Below are positions 36,399 to 45,689 of a DNA stretch of 64,000 bases, one piece after another. The notes below the pieces were generated by a model, which worked only from the letters and a program-made list of their open reading frames with translations, had not been told where the DNA came from and made no database searches. A program made the translations under genes and the position numbers. The stretch spans positions 62,001 to 126,000 of the forward strand of contig NZ_CP079865.1 of NCBI RefSeq assembly GCF_025263565.1, written 5' to 3'. Each line of letters opens with the position of its first letter. Within the stretch, counting starts at the first letter, position 1. The stretch is from Mycobacterium sp. SMC-8. GTDB taxonomy: Bacteria > Actinomycetota > Actinomycetes > Mycobacteriales > Mycobacteriaceae.

Positions 36399-37802
36399 AT
36401 GCGGCGCCTCACTTCTTTTCTGAGTCTCTTCGCATTAATGCCGGCACTGGTGATCAGCGCCCCGGGCACCGCTGTTGCCGGGCATGACGGCAGCCCCGAC
36501 CGCGACGACGTTCCCTCATTGGTTGCGGCGGTCGCCGAAGCGAACCAGCGGATGGCCGACGTCGGTAGCGACATCCAGATCAAGCAAGAGGGCGTCAACC
36601 GTGCCCTGGTCGAAATCGCGGCCGCTCGCGACACCCTCGCGCAGGCCCGACGCGACGTTGTTGCCAGCGACCAAGCCCTTACCGCCAGTCAACACGCGAT
36701 CGAGGCCGCACAACAGCGTTTTGACCGCTTCGCCGCGTCGACCTATATGAACGGGCCGTCGGGTGCGTTGCCGCTGGCGCAAAGTCCCGAGGAGATCCTG
36801 GCCGGGGCCTCGACCCAGCAGACCCTCACCATCAGCTTCCAGCGGGTCCACGACGACCTCTTGCGTCGGCAGACCGATCAGGCCAACAAGCTTTCTGCTG
36901 CGACGGCAGCGCGGGCGCGCGCCGAGAGCGCCGCCGCAGACGCCCAACGCCGGCAAGACGACGCGGTAGCCGCACTCCGGGACGCCCAGCAGACGTTTAC
37001 CGCACAGCGACGCGAGGTCGAACGGCTCGCTACCGAACGCGACTCCGCTCAAGCTCGACTGGAAGCTGCCCGACCGGTGGCGGCGACAGCCGCCGCGCCC
37101 AGTGCGGCGCAACCCGGCACTGTTCCGGTATCCGGCGCTCCCTGGGACCGCGGCACCACGTCGCCGGGGGGCGCCACCAAGGGGGGCCTGTGGGACACCA
37201 CGCTGCCGATGGTGCCCAGCGCTAACGTGGTCGGCGACCCGGTGGCCATCATCAATGCCGTCCTCAAGATCATGGCGACCTCGGCGCAGCTGACGGCCGA
37301 CATGGGCCGCAAGTTCCTCACCAAACTCGGCATTCTGTCTCCAGTCACCGCCGCCGCAGATCCCGGCATCACCAACGGACGCATCCCCCGCCTCTACGGC
37401 CGCCAGGCCTCAGAGTTCGTGATTCGCCGCGCCATGTCACAACTGGGCGTGCCTTACTCCTGGGGCGGCGGCAACGCCAACGGCCCGTCACGAGGCATCG
37501 ACCAGGGCGCCAACACCGTGGGTTTCGACTGTTCGGGCCTGATGCTGTATGCCTTCGCCGGCGTCGGCATCAAACTCGACCACTACTCCGGGTCGCAATA
37601 CAACGCAGGCCGCAAGATCCCCTCGTCACAGATGCGACGCGGTGACCTCATCTTTTACGGCCCCAACGCCAGCCAGCACGAAGCGATGTATCTGGGCGAC
37701 GGCATGATGATCGAAGCCCCCTACACCGGGTCGGTCGTCAAGATCTCGCCCGTGCGCACCTCCGGCATGACGCCCTACGTCACCCGCTTGATCGAATATT
37801 GA
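36399..37802 (+). CDS. ripA-like: NlpC/P60 peptidoglycan hydrolase, RipA-like
   Basis: A 467-residue secreted protein. Signal peptide about 1-27 (ISAPGTAVAG). Residues 40-230 form the long helical hairpin/coiled-coil domain typical of RipA (DIQIKQEGVNRALVEIA..., many Ala, Gln, Arg) that keeps the enzyme inactive. A Pro/Gly linker follows, then the catalytic NlpC/P60 domain with Cys378 (VGFDCSGLM) and His427 (QHEAMYLGDG). It cuts D-Glu/DAP bonds at the septum. Length matches the family (472 in M. tuberculosis). GAGGAG just before the ATG is the Shine-Dalgarno site. Operator D precedes it. Confidence 0.92.
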   Translation: MRRLTSFLSLFALMPALVISAPGTAVAGHDGSPDRDDVPSLVAAVAEANQRMADVGSDIQIKQEGVNRALVEIAAARDTLAQARRDVVASDQALTASQHAIEAAQQRFDRFAASTYMNGPSGALPLAQSPEEILAGASTQQTLTISFQRVHDDLLRRQTDQANKLSAATAARARAESAAADAQRRQDDAVAALRDAQQTFTAQRREVERLATERDSAQARLEAARPVAATAAAPSAAQPGTVPVSGAPWDRGTTSPGGATKGGLWDTTLPMVPSANVVGDPVAIINAVLKIMATSAQLTADMGRKFLTKLGILSPVTAAADPGITNGRIPRLYGRQASEFVIRRAMSQLGVPYSWGGGNANGPSRGIDQGANTVGFDCSGLMLYAFAGVGIKLDHYSGSQYNAGRKIPSSQMRRGDLIFYGPNASQHEAMYLGDGMMIEAPYTGSVVKISPVRTSGMTPYVTRLIEY

Positions 37803-38034
37803 CGTCGCCGCGATGCCGCGCAGGTGGACCGGTCAGTGCGCCGCGGTGCGGCCGCTGCGAATCGGCCTCCTCGGGCACGTCAGGCCGCCCCGAACGACGC
37901 GGCCAGCGAGAGGCGTTAAATAGCGCCGTCGCGCCGGCGATCGCAGCCGCCCACAGCGCCACGACCACGGCACACAGGATCAGCCACGCTTGCCACCCGA
38001 GACTGTTCGGGCACACGTCCATCAGCCAACGCAT
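37780..38034 (-). CDS. Small single-pass membrane protein
   Basis: Start chosen at ATG 38034 behind GGAGGGC; 84 residues (a longer frame reaches 38133). One membrane segment (WQAWLILCAVVVALWAAAIAGA) and a basic, Pro-rich cytoplasmic tail. The last 23 bp overlap the end of the RipA-like gene. It diverges from the two-component regulator gene (38172); the direct repeat at 38096-38114 lies between, so it is probably in the same regulon. The family is not recognised; such small proteins often lie beside copper two-component systems. Confidence 0.5.
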   Translation of the reverse strand: MRWLMDVCPNSLGWQAWLILCAVVVALWAAAIAGATALFNASRWPRRSGRPDVPEEADSQRPHRGALTGPPARHRGDVNIRSSG

Positions 38035-38095
38035 GTCAGGCCCTCCTCCGCAGTGAGCCTCACCCCACCGCAGGAGGAAAACGGTATGAGTCGTG

Positions 38096-38114
38096 TGAAG
38101 ATCTGCTGAAGATC
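38096..38114. promoter_or_regulatory. Response-regulator direct repeat at the two-component promoter
   Basis: TGAAGATC, three bases, TGAAGATC (11-bp period), the spacing of OmpR/PhoB-type boxes. It lies 58 bp before the regulator gene and 62 bp before the divergent small membrane gene. The same repeat occurs at 40922-40938. Confidence 0.6.
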
Positions 38115-38171
38115 GAGCCGCCCGGTCAGCCATACCTGGTTACGGGCGCACCAGCAGGCACCATATGGGAC

Positions 38172-38918
38172 ATGCAGCACCACCACCTGGGCGCGCCTGA
38201 GAGCGCGAAGGGATACCGCGCGCTGGTCGTCGACGACGAACTCCCCCTGGCCGAAGTGGTGGCCAGCTATCTCGAACGCGAGCAGTTCGAAGCCGTCGTC
38301 GCCGGCAACGGTGTCGACGCAATCGCCGTCGCACGCGACCTGGATCCCGATGTCGTCATCCTTGACCTCGGCCTACCCGGCATCGACGGACTCGAGGTCT
38401 GCCGGCAATTGCGGACCTTCTCCGACGCCTACGTCGTCATGCTCACCGCCCGTGACACCGAACTGGATACCGTGCTCGGCCTCACCGTCGGCGCCGACGA
38501 CTACATCACCAAACCCTTCAGTCCCCGCGAGCTGGTCGCGCGCATCCGCGCCATGCTGCGGCGACCCCGCATCCTGCAAACAGCCGCCGCACCCGCCGAA
38601 CGAGAGACAGCCCCGCCGCGCCGCTTCGGCGCACTGAGCATCGACGTCGCCGCCCGTGAGGTACATATCGACGACGAACTGATCCTGTTGACCCGCACCG
38701 AATTCGACATTCTCGAAGCCCTGTCCGCGCGGCCAGGAATCGTGCTGAGCCGCCGACAACTTCTCGAAATAATCCGCGACGAACCCTGGGTCGGCAACGA
38801 ACACCTCGTCGACGTCCACATCGGACACTTACGACGCAAACTCGGCGACGACGCCGCACGCCCCCGCTACATCGCCACGGTTCGAGGTGTCGGATACCGG
38901 ATGGGAACCGGACAGTGA
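38172..38918 (+). CDS. OmpR-family response regulator (copper/envelope two-component system)
   Basis: A 248-residue regulator. The receiver domain has the acidic pair VVDDELPLA, the phosphorylation Asp65 (VVILDLGLPGIDG), the switch Thr (MLTARD) and Lys in ITKPFSPRELVARI. The C-terminal winged helix (LTRTEFDILEALSARPGIVLSRRQLLEIIRD..., then RYIATVRGVGYRMG) is complete. The stop overlaps the kinase start. It is probably autoregulated through the TGAAGAT repeat upstream. Neighbours (DUF305, RipA-like, copper genes) suggest a copper or envelope signal as in CopRS/CusRS systems, but the input is not proven. Confidence 0.88.
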   Translation: MQHHHLGAPESAKGYRALVVDDELPLAEVVASYLEREQFEAVVAGNGVDAIAVARDLDPDVVILDLGLPGIDGLEVCRQLRTFSDAYVVMLTARDTELDTVLGLTVGADDYITKPFSPRELVARIRAMLRRPRILQTAAAPAERETAPPRRFGALSIDVAAREVHIDDELILLTRTEFDILEALSARPGIVLSRRQLLEIIRDEPWVGNEHLVDVHIGHLRRKLGDDAARPRYIATVRGVGYRMGTGQ

Positions 38919-40102
38919 CTCCCCCACCTACGTCGACCCCTCGCCGGCGTCGACGGCCGGGCCGTCCCGGTATCGGCCTGCGACTCCTGGCGGCCCAAGC
39001 CATCGTGCTGGCGGCCGGAGCGGCGACGACCGCGGTGGTCGCTGCCGTGGTCGGCCCACCGCTGTTCCGCGAACACCTCCACCGTGCCGGTGTCCCGATG
39101 GACTCCCTGGAAGAAGTCCACGCCGAAGAGGCCTACGGCTACGCAACGGTGATCTCCATCGGAGGCGCTTTAGCGGTGTCAGCACTGGCCGCCCTCGCGG
39201 TCAGCTTCTACGTCAGTCGACGCCTCCAACGGTCCATCACCGAAGTCGCCGCCGCGGCCACCGATGTCGCTGAAGGGAACTACGACATCCGCGTGTCACC
39301 GCCGCGCCTCGGCGATGACTTCGACGCCCTCGCAACCGCATTCAACCAAATGGCCTCCCGGCTTCAAGCCGTCGATTCGACACGCCAGCAACTGTTCGGA
39401 GACCTCGCGCACGAGATCCGCACACCCGTGGCAGTACTCGAGGCCTACATCGAGGCACTCGAAGACGGCGTGCGCTCCTTGACACCCCAGACAGCAGCCA
39501 TGCTGCGCGACCAGACCCGTCGGCTGGTGCGATTCTCCGATGACGTCGCCGCGCTGGCGAAGGCCGAGGAAAGTGCGGTGTCTATGTCATACGCCTCCCT
39601 CGACGTGGACCGCCTAACCCGCCAGTGCGTCGCAGCAGCACAAGAACGCTATGACGCCAAGGGGGTCGGACTGCACGTACACCTCCCGCAACCGCTACCG
39701 CCGCTTTGGGCCGACGAACAACGACTGTCTCAAGTGTTGGGAAACCTGCTGGAGAATGCGCTACGGCACACACCGCCCGGCGGGTCGGTACACCTTCACT
39801 GTCTTCGTGACGGCGACCAGGTAAAAATCGCTGTCGCTGACACCGGAGAAGGGATAGCCGCTGAGCACGTCACCCGAGTGTTCGAACGGTTCTACCGGGC
39901 AGACACCGCCCGCGACCGCGAGCATGGCGGCGCCGGTATCGGGCTCGCCATCGCCAAAGCGCTCATCGAAGCGCACGGCGGATCGATCTCGGTAGCCAGT
40001 GCTGGACCCGGCGCCGGCGCAACATTCACCATCGCCCTGCCCATCACCCCGATACGCAGCGAACACCACCCTGCGACGGCTGCTCAACGCGTCCCTGACT
40101 AG
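38915..40102 (+). CDS. Membrane sensor histidine kinase
   Basis: A 395-residue kinase starting at GTG 38915 that overlaps the regulator stop. Two membrane segments (about 25-47 and 80-103) border a short extracytoplasmic loop of about 35 residues rich in His, Glu and Ala (FREHLHRAGVPMDSLEEVHAEE). Then come a HAMP domain, the H-box LAHEIRTPVAVLEAY (phospho-His166), the N-box NLLENALRHT, and DTGEGI and GGAGIGLAIAK of the ATP lid. The short loop with several His residues could bind copper, as in CusS-like sensors. It forms an operon with the response regulator. Confidence 0.88.
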   Translation: MTPPPTSTPRRRRRPGRPGIGLRLLAAQAIVLAAGAATTAVVAAVVGPPLFREHLHRAGVPMDSLEEVHAEEAYGYATVISIGGALAVSALAALAVSFYVSRRLQRSITEVAAAATDVAEGNYDIRVSPPRLGDDFDALATAFNQMASRLQAVDSTRQQLFGDLAHEIRTPVAVLEAYIEALEDGVRSLTPQTAAMLRDQTRRLVRFSDDVAALAKAEESAVSMSYASLDVDRLTRQCVAAAQERYDAKGVGLHVHLPQPLPPLWADEQRLSQVLGNLLENALRHTPPGGSVHLHCLRDGDQVKIAVADTGEGIAAEHVTRVFERFYRADTARDREHGGAGIGLAIAKALIEAHGGSISVASAGPGAGATFTIALPITPIRSEHHPATAAQRVPD

Positions 40103-40115
40103 TGCCCTCTCCGCG

Positions 40116-40811
40116 CTACTTGTCCAACATTCCCTGCATCGTGTCGATCTCTGCTTGCTGAGAAGACACGATGTTGCGCGCCATCTCGACTGCCGCCGGG
40201 AACTGGCCGTTGTCAACTTCCTGCTGCGCCATCATGATCGCGCCCTTGTGATGCTCGATCATCTGCGTCAAAAAGAGTCGGCTAGCCTCAGCGCCCTGCG
40301 CGTTCTGCAGTGCAGCCATATCGGCTTCCGACATCATGCCCATACCGCCGCCGCTCATACCCGGCATATCACCCATGTCTCCGCTGGGCATTTGATGGCC
40401 AGGCATGTCATGACCGGGCATTGCGGCGGTGCTGGGGGCCGTTGTCGACGAGGACACTCCCCAGTCCTGCAGCCAGCCCTGCATCTGTTCGATCTCAGGA
40501 CCCTGAGCGTTCTTGATCTCGTTGGCGAGTGACACTACTTCAGGATCAACTCCCTGCTTGCCGAGCAGCATGTCGCTCATCTCGATCGCCTGCTGATGAT
40601 GAGGGATCATGCCCTGAGCGAACGTCACATCAGCATCGTTATGGGCAGCGTCACTGCTCGCAGCACTGGGCGAAGCCGACGCCGACGCTGCTGCCGAGGT
40701 GGTGCTCGACGACGATGACTGAGACTCGTTCGTTGCATTCGAACAGCCGCTGATATACAGGGCCGACGCCGCAAGCGCCGCAAGCCCGAATCCAAAACGC
40801 TTGTGCTGCAT
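40116..40811 (-). CDS. DUF305 copper-related lipoprotein
   Basis: Start at ATG 40811 behind GGAAGGA; 231 residues. A lipobox ALYISGC gives lipidated Cys23; a Ser-rich linker follows. The DUF305 helices contain DVTFAQGMIPHHQQAIEMSDML and TQMIEHHKGAIMMAQQEV, with the conserved HH pairs, and in between a Met/His-rich loop (MPGHDMPGHQMPSGDMGDMPGM, written here only in part) that would bind copper. It is anchored outside the membrane and likely sequesters copper. The TGAAGAT repeat at 40922-40938 is 110 bp upstream, so the neighbouring two-component system should induce it. Confidence 0.88.
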   Translation of the reverse strand: MQHKRFGFGLAALAASALYISGCSNATNESQSSSSSTTSAAASASASPSAASSDAAHNDADVTFAQGMIPHHQQAIEMSDMLLGKQGVDPEVVSLANEIKNAQGPEIEQMQGWLQDWGVSSSTTAPSTAAMPGHDMPGHQMPSGDMGDMPGMSGGGMGMMSEADMAALQNAQGAEASRLFLTQMIEHHKGAIMMAQQEVDNGQFPAAVEMARNIVSSQQAEIDTMQGMLDK

Positions 40812-40921
40812 CGCACATCCTTCCTCGAACATCTTCGTGACACCATGCGTCCACACGGCAAGCCCTTGCGCCGCCGCACCCCAGCCTCAGCATGCCGAGT
40901 ATGGGTCGGTTCGTGATCCGA

Positions 40922-40938
40922 TGAAGATTTGATGAAGA
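40922..40938. promoter_or_regulatory. Response-regulator direct repeat before DUF305
   Basis: TGAAGAT, four bases, TGAAGA, with an 11-bp period on the plus strand. It repeats the box found before the two-component operon and sits about 110 bp upstream of the DUF305 start, directly beside the left end of the IS3. Confidence 0.5.
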
Positions 40939-40983
40939 CTGAAGCGCCCCAGGTTTGATGCCGCATCTTTCTGAGTTGGAAGG

Positions 40984-41304
40984 ATGCAAGCCATGCCGAA
41001 GAAGATCGACCCGAACGTCAGGGAGCGCTGCGTGCGGCAGGTGCTGGATACCTTGCCGCAGTACCCGTCGGTGACTGCCGCGTGTGAGGCCGTCGCGCGG
41101 CGTGAGGGCGTGGGGAAGGAATCGGTGCGCCGCTGGGTCGTGCAGGCCCAGATCGACGGGGGTCAGCGCCACGGCGCTACGAGCGAGGAGCTCGCTGAGA
41201 TCAAGGAACTCAAGGCCAAGGTCCGTCGGCTCGAGGAGGACAACGAGATCCTGCGGCGGGCCTCAATTTTCTTCGCGGGGGAACTCGACCCCCGCAACCG
41301 ATGA
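40984..41304 (+). CDS. IS3-family transposase orfA
   Basis: A 106-residue protein with a helix-turn-helix (VTAACEAVARREGVGKESVRRWV) and a leucine zipper (EELAEIKELKAKVRRLEEDNEILRRA), which is the standard OrfA build. The stop overlaps the start of orfB (ATGA), the usual IS3 frameshift region. It binds the element ends. It is complete and could still be made, but the transposase it needs is now interrupted. Confidence 0.88.
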   Translation: MQAMPKKIDPNVRERCVRQVLDTLPQYPSVTAACEAVARREGVGKESVRRWVVQAQIDGGQRHGATSEELAEIKELKAKVRRLEEDNEILRRASIFFAGELDPRNR

Positions 41305-42136
41305 TCGTCGCGTTCATCGACGAGCTGCGGGCCCAGGGCCACGCGGTCGAGTCGATCTGCCGAGTCCTGCGTGAGCAGGGCCCTCAGATCGCCGCGCGGA
41401 CCTACCGTGACTGGGCACGAGCCAACCGGCCTGTCGCTGACCGGACGATCACCGACGCCATGGTCGCCGATCAGGTCCGCGACCTGGTCTGGAAGGTCGA
41501 TCACGCAGGAGTGCGGCGGATGACCCCAGAAGGTCTTTACGGCCGTCGGAAGATGACAGCGCTGGTGAAGCGCACCACTCCGGCCGCGTCGCCGGGCAGT
41601 GTGGACCGGGCGATGAGATTGCTTGGCCTGCAGGGTGTCCGACGCTCAAAGGGGATTCGGACCACTATCGCGGCCAAGGACGGCACGCGCGCCGGCGATC
41701 TCCTTGATCGGGACTTCACCGCCGAAGCGCCCAACCGCACCTGGGTCATGGACTTCACCTACGTCCGCACCTGGGTGGGATTCGTCTACGTCGCGTTCAT
41801 CCTCGACGTGTTCGCCCAGAAGATCATCGCGTGGAACGTGGCACCCACCAAGGCCGTCGAGCTGGTCGACGTGCCGCTCCGCATGGCCTTGTGGGCGCGC
41901 AACCGTGAGGGCCACCCCGTCGTCCGCGGAGAGCTCATCGGTCACGCCGATGCCGGGTCGCAATACACCTCCATCACCTTCACCGACCACCTTGCCCAGG
42001 AGGGCATCCTGCCCTCGATCGGGTCGGTAGCCGACTGCCTGTTGACCGGCTAATCCGGGAGAATGCAGGCACGTAAACGACACGCCAGCAAGGAAAATGC
42101 TTGACTGGCGGTAGGCGGCGGGGTTGCACTTGTCTT

Positions 42137-43220
42137 ATGGCGATTCAGCATCAGCTGCGTCTGCACCCAGGCACCGATGTCGCCTGGGTGTTGTCCGGTC
42201 CGGGCTGTGAGAAGTACGCGTTGGTCAACGAGTACCTGGGGTATTTGGCCGACCGGAATTATTCTCCCCGCACGCTGCGGGCCTACGGCTATGACCTGCT
42301 GGCATTCTGCCGTTGGCTCGACGACGTCGATGTCACATTGAGTGCGGTGACCACCGAGACGGTGCTGGACTTCATGCGGCACTGCCGGCAGACTCCGATC
42401 GCGGGGCGCCCCGCCAATGTGGTGTCGATGACCGGCGCGGCCTACGACCACTACTCGTCGATGACCATCAACCACCGCCTTGCCGCATTGACCGGCCTGT
42501 ACCAGTTCCGCGAACTGCGTGACCCCAGGCTGCGGAGCCCGATCCCTAGTGGCCGCGAAGCCCGTCGGGTCAGCGCTGAGGAACGCACCGGCTTGCTTGG
42601 ACATTTGGTCCGGCCCAAACGCCGATCGGCGCTGCGGCTGCGCGAACCGCGTCGGCTGCCGCGGGCCTTGAATCGTCATCGAGACCGCTCAGCTGTTATC
42701 GAGCCTGCGGACGTGGCGTGACCGGGCACTGGCTGGGCTGATGTTGTTGTCCGGGCTTCGATCTGGAGAACTGCTGACCCTCAACGTGACCGATGTCGAT
42801 ATCGGTGCCCGCTGGGTGAAGGTGATGGGCAAAGGCGCCAAGGAGCGCCGCGTGCCTCTCGATGTGGAGGTCGCCGGGCTGATCCAAACCTATCTGCTCG
42901 TTGAAAGACCCGAATCGGACAGCAACCTCCTATTCCTGGTCGCGAAAGGCCCGCATCGGGGCCAACCCTTGACCGCGGCCGGTTTACGCACAATCTTCCG
43001 GTATCACCGAGCCAAGACCGGGGTGCTCGCGGGTCACCCGCATGCGTTACGACATACCTTCGGCACCGCGATGGCCGAGGCCGGGGTGGATCTGGCGGTG
43101 ATGCAAGCTCTGCTCGGGCACTCCCACATCGACACCACAGCCCGCTACATCCATCTGGCACCCATCCACGTCAAGGCGGAATACGATGCTGCCCGAACAC
43201 GATTACGTTCCCGCCCCTGA
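42137..43220 (+). pseudogene. tnpA-like: Tyrosine recombinase 1 of the cassette, frameshifted
   Basis: ATG 42137 starts a phage-integrase-like N-terminal core-binding domain (YLADRNYSPRTLRAYGYDLLAFCRWL). Near 42680 one extra base breaks the frame; removing it restores NRHETAQLLSSLRTWRDRAL and joins the C-terminal catalytic part (42741-43220). That part contains Arg in SGLRSGELL, HALRHTFGTAMAEAG, LLGHSHIDTTARYIHL with the Tyr. All catalytic residues are present once the frame is repaired. Either a pseudogene or an assembly error. Confidence 0.78.
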
Positions 43221-45101
43221 AACACCGGCGCAGATCTACGCTGCCTACCTGGTTCACCTACAACGCCGGGACCGCGGCAACACCGCTTATGCCCAAGCCG
43301 CCCGATCGTTTCTACGGCGCTGGCCCCGAGTCCAGACCTGGGCCGACATCCCACTGCAGCAGCAGTTGGCGGCGAACTGTTCGACGCGGCCGTTTATCAC
43401 GTTCCTGATGGTCAGCCGACGGCTGCAACCGGGTTACGACTACCTCGTGCACCGCAAACTCTGCAGCCTCTGGCACGAGCTGACCGACAGCTGCCTGCAA
43501 CCCGACCTCGATCAGTTCCTGCGCGCAGCAGCCGAATTGGGTTTCAGTCAGCGGGTCGCTTCGGCGATCGGCTCGCAGATCATCGCCCGCCTGCTGATCC
43601 AGACCGCCCGCCCCCTGGCCGATCTGCGGGAACATGATCTGCAAGAGTTGCTGCACGCTTGCGATAGCCGACAGGAACGCACCGGCCGCGGTGCCAGGCA
43701 CTATCGCAGCACCACCCACAGTGCCCGCCAGATCCTGTTCCACCTCGGCATCCTCGACGACCAAGCACCTCCGGCGGTCGCCCCGTTGACCCTCGAGGAG
43801 CGCATGGCCGACGTCCCGGCGGCGCTGCGGCCGGAGTTCGTGGCCTATCTGAACCGCAAATACGCCACCTGCGTGCCCAAAACGGTCAGCTCCTGGCCAC
43901 CCGATTGGCACATTTCGGCCGCTACCTCGCCGCCACCGACCCCAGCCTGACCTCGCTGAACCAACTGGACCGCCGCCGGCACATCGAGCCGTTCATCACC
44001 TCGCTGACCACCGCCACCAACAGCGTCACCGGTGAGCCGATCACCATCGCCGACCGGATCCGACGCATCCACGCGGTGGGCAACTTCCTGGCCGAAATCA
44101 CCGAATGGGGATGGGACGACGCCCCACCGCGGCGCCTGATCTTCCGCACCGACATGCCGCGGCCACCCCGCTGTCTGCCCCGATATCTACCGGTCGATGC
44201 AGACCGCACACTCACTGCCGCCCTGGCGAAATCACCTTACCGACTCGCCGCTGACGCCCTGCTGGTGCAGCGGGCCTGCGGACTGCGCATCGGTGAACTG
44301 CTCGACCTCGAACTCGACTGCATCCACGAGATCCCGGGCCAGGGATCGTGGCTCAAAGTTCCCCTCGGCAAGCTCAACTCCGAACGCATGATCCCCGTCG
44401 ACGACGAGGTCCTCACCCTCGTGGACCGCATCACCACAACCCGCTCCTGCGGGCGACCGATGATCCATCCCCGCACCGGCGCCCCCGCCGACTTCCTGTT
44501 CACTCACCACGGGAAAAGACTGTCCCAGAACGCAATACGCGAAGAACTGAACCGGGCAGCCCAAGCTGCTGGCCTAGGACACATCACACCGCATCAACTG
44601 CGACACACCTATGCCACTGCACTGATCAACGCTGGAGTATCGCTGCAGGCCCTCATGGCACTGCTGGGCCACGTCTCCTCCCAGATGAGTCTGCGATATG
44701 CCCACCTCTTCGACCACACCGTACGCACCGAATACGAACGCGCCTTGGACCTGGCCAAAAGTCATATCGGAGCGCTGCCCACCACCACCGCAGTCGGGTT
44801 GCCGCTGACCGATATCACCGGCACCGGCTGGAAAGACACCCCGGCCATCAAATCCCGCCTGGCCGGCGGATACTGCCTACGCGCACCCGCGCAAGGGTCC
44901 TGCCCGTATGCCAACATCTGCGAACACTGTCCCAGCTTCCACACCGACGCCACCCACCTCGCTGTCCTTGCCGCCCAACGCATCGACGCCCACGATCTGG
45001 CCGTAGACGCAGAAAAACGGGGATGGATCAACGAAGCCGACCGCCACCGCAAGCTCGTCTCCCGACTCGACGCGCTCATCACCGCAGCGGCATCCGCATG
45101 A
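43186..45101 (+). pseudogene. tnpB-like: Tyrosine recombinase 2 of the cassette, frameshifted
   Basis: The first frame (43186-43950) is the helical N-terminal half; the second frame (43905-45101) holds the catalytic half. One missing G near 43897 explains the break: adding it gives SSWATRLAHFGRYLAATDPS. The catalytic residues are in RACGLRIGELLDL, HQLRHTYATALINAG, LLGHVSSQMSLRYAHL (Tyr). A Cys-rich tail (GYCLRAPAQGSCPYANICEHCPSFHTD) is typical of these cassette recombinases. The start overlaps the end of recombinase 1. Confidence 0.78.
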
Positions 45102-45397
45102 ACGAACCCGCCCTGCTGCGCGTCGAACGGGTCTGCGCCAACCTCGCCACCGCCGGCCAGCCCATCACCTTCACCGCCGTCGCCGAGCACGCCCAGATCA
45201 GCCGCGCCACCCTCTACCGCGACCGCCAGCTCCGCGCCATCGTCGACGAACACCGCACCCGACAAACCGACGCCCGCACCCTCACCGGCCTGGCCACCGA
45301 CGTCGCCCACCTACGCACCGCCGTCGAAGCACTCGCCGCACGCGTCAAACGCCACGACGAACAACTCCGCAAACTCACCACACCACCCCGACAATGA
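45098..45397 (+). CDS. tnpC-like: Small HTH/coiled-coil protein of the cassette (TnpC-like)
   Basis: Starts at ATG 45098, overlapping the stop of recombinase 2 (ATGA), 99 residues. [27 protein letters not shown] is a helix-turn-helix like those of DUF6262/TnpC proteins, and [25 protein letters not shown] is a coiled coil. It would assist strand exchange or regulate direction, as TnpC does in Tn554. A longer frame in another phase (44348-45397) is a shadow. Confidence 0.75.
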   Translation: MNEPALLRVERVCANLATAGQPITFTAVAEHAQISRATLYRDRQLRAIVDEHRTRQTDARTLTGLATDVAHLRTAVEALAARVKRHDEQLRKLTTPPRQ

Positions 45398-45689
45398 ACC
45401 ACTCCGCACGCCAACACAGCTCCCTGAGCCCGCATTAGCCGGTCAATGCTGGGATAACGCCGGTGCCGAATCGCTGTGGTCGACGTTCAAGCATGAGTTC
45501 TACTACCGGCACACTTTCGCGACGAAAGTCGAATTGATTGCAGCAGTTGACAATTGGATGCGATTCTACAATCATCAACGTAGGCACTCGGCGATCGGTC
45601 AGCGCTCACCAATTAGCTACGAACGCACCATGAGTGTCACCCTGGAAGCAAGCTAACCGCGTCCACTTTTTCTGGGGAACCCCACGCTG

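Larger units (their letters stand above)
42042..45446. mobile_element. Three-gene tyrosine-recombinase cassette (RIT/Tn554-like)
   Basis: The ends carry inverted repeats of 18 bp, TTGACCGGCTAATCCGGG at 42042-42059 and its reverse (17 of 18 bases) at 45429-45446. Inside are two tyrosine recombinases and a small HTH/coiled-coil protein, in overlapping order. Both recombinase genes carry a single-base frameshift, so this copy is likely dead or the sequence has two small errors. Confidence 0.78.
41301..45656 (+). pseudogene. IS3-family transposase orfB, split by the recombinase cassette
   Basis: The 5' part (41301-42041) holds the HTH_21 region and the first two catalytic sites in TWVMDFTYVRTWVGFVYVAF and GHADAGSQYTS. 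The 3' part (45447-45656) holds the [19 protein letters not shown]lu motif and the [15 protein letters not shown] end. Together they make about 314 residues. The split codon region repeats TGC on both sides of the insert. Thus a once active IS3 was hit by a second mobile element. Confidence 0.85.
40946..45677. mobile_element. IS3-family element carrying a 3.4-kb inserted recombinase cassette
   Basis: Ends are approximate: CCCCAGG at about 40947 and CTGGGG at about 45672-45677 are short inverted repeats at the outer edges. orfA (40984-41304) is intact. orfB is cut after the codons for GSVADC at 42041 and resumes at 45447 with [10 protein letters not shown]. The insert at 42042-45446 separates the halves. 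Confidence 0.75.

Noticed and set aside
44348..45397. 349-aa frame as one protein
   Set aside because: Most of it is a shadow of recombinase 2; only the last 99 residues (from 45098) are a real, coupled gene.
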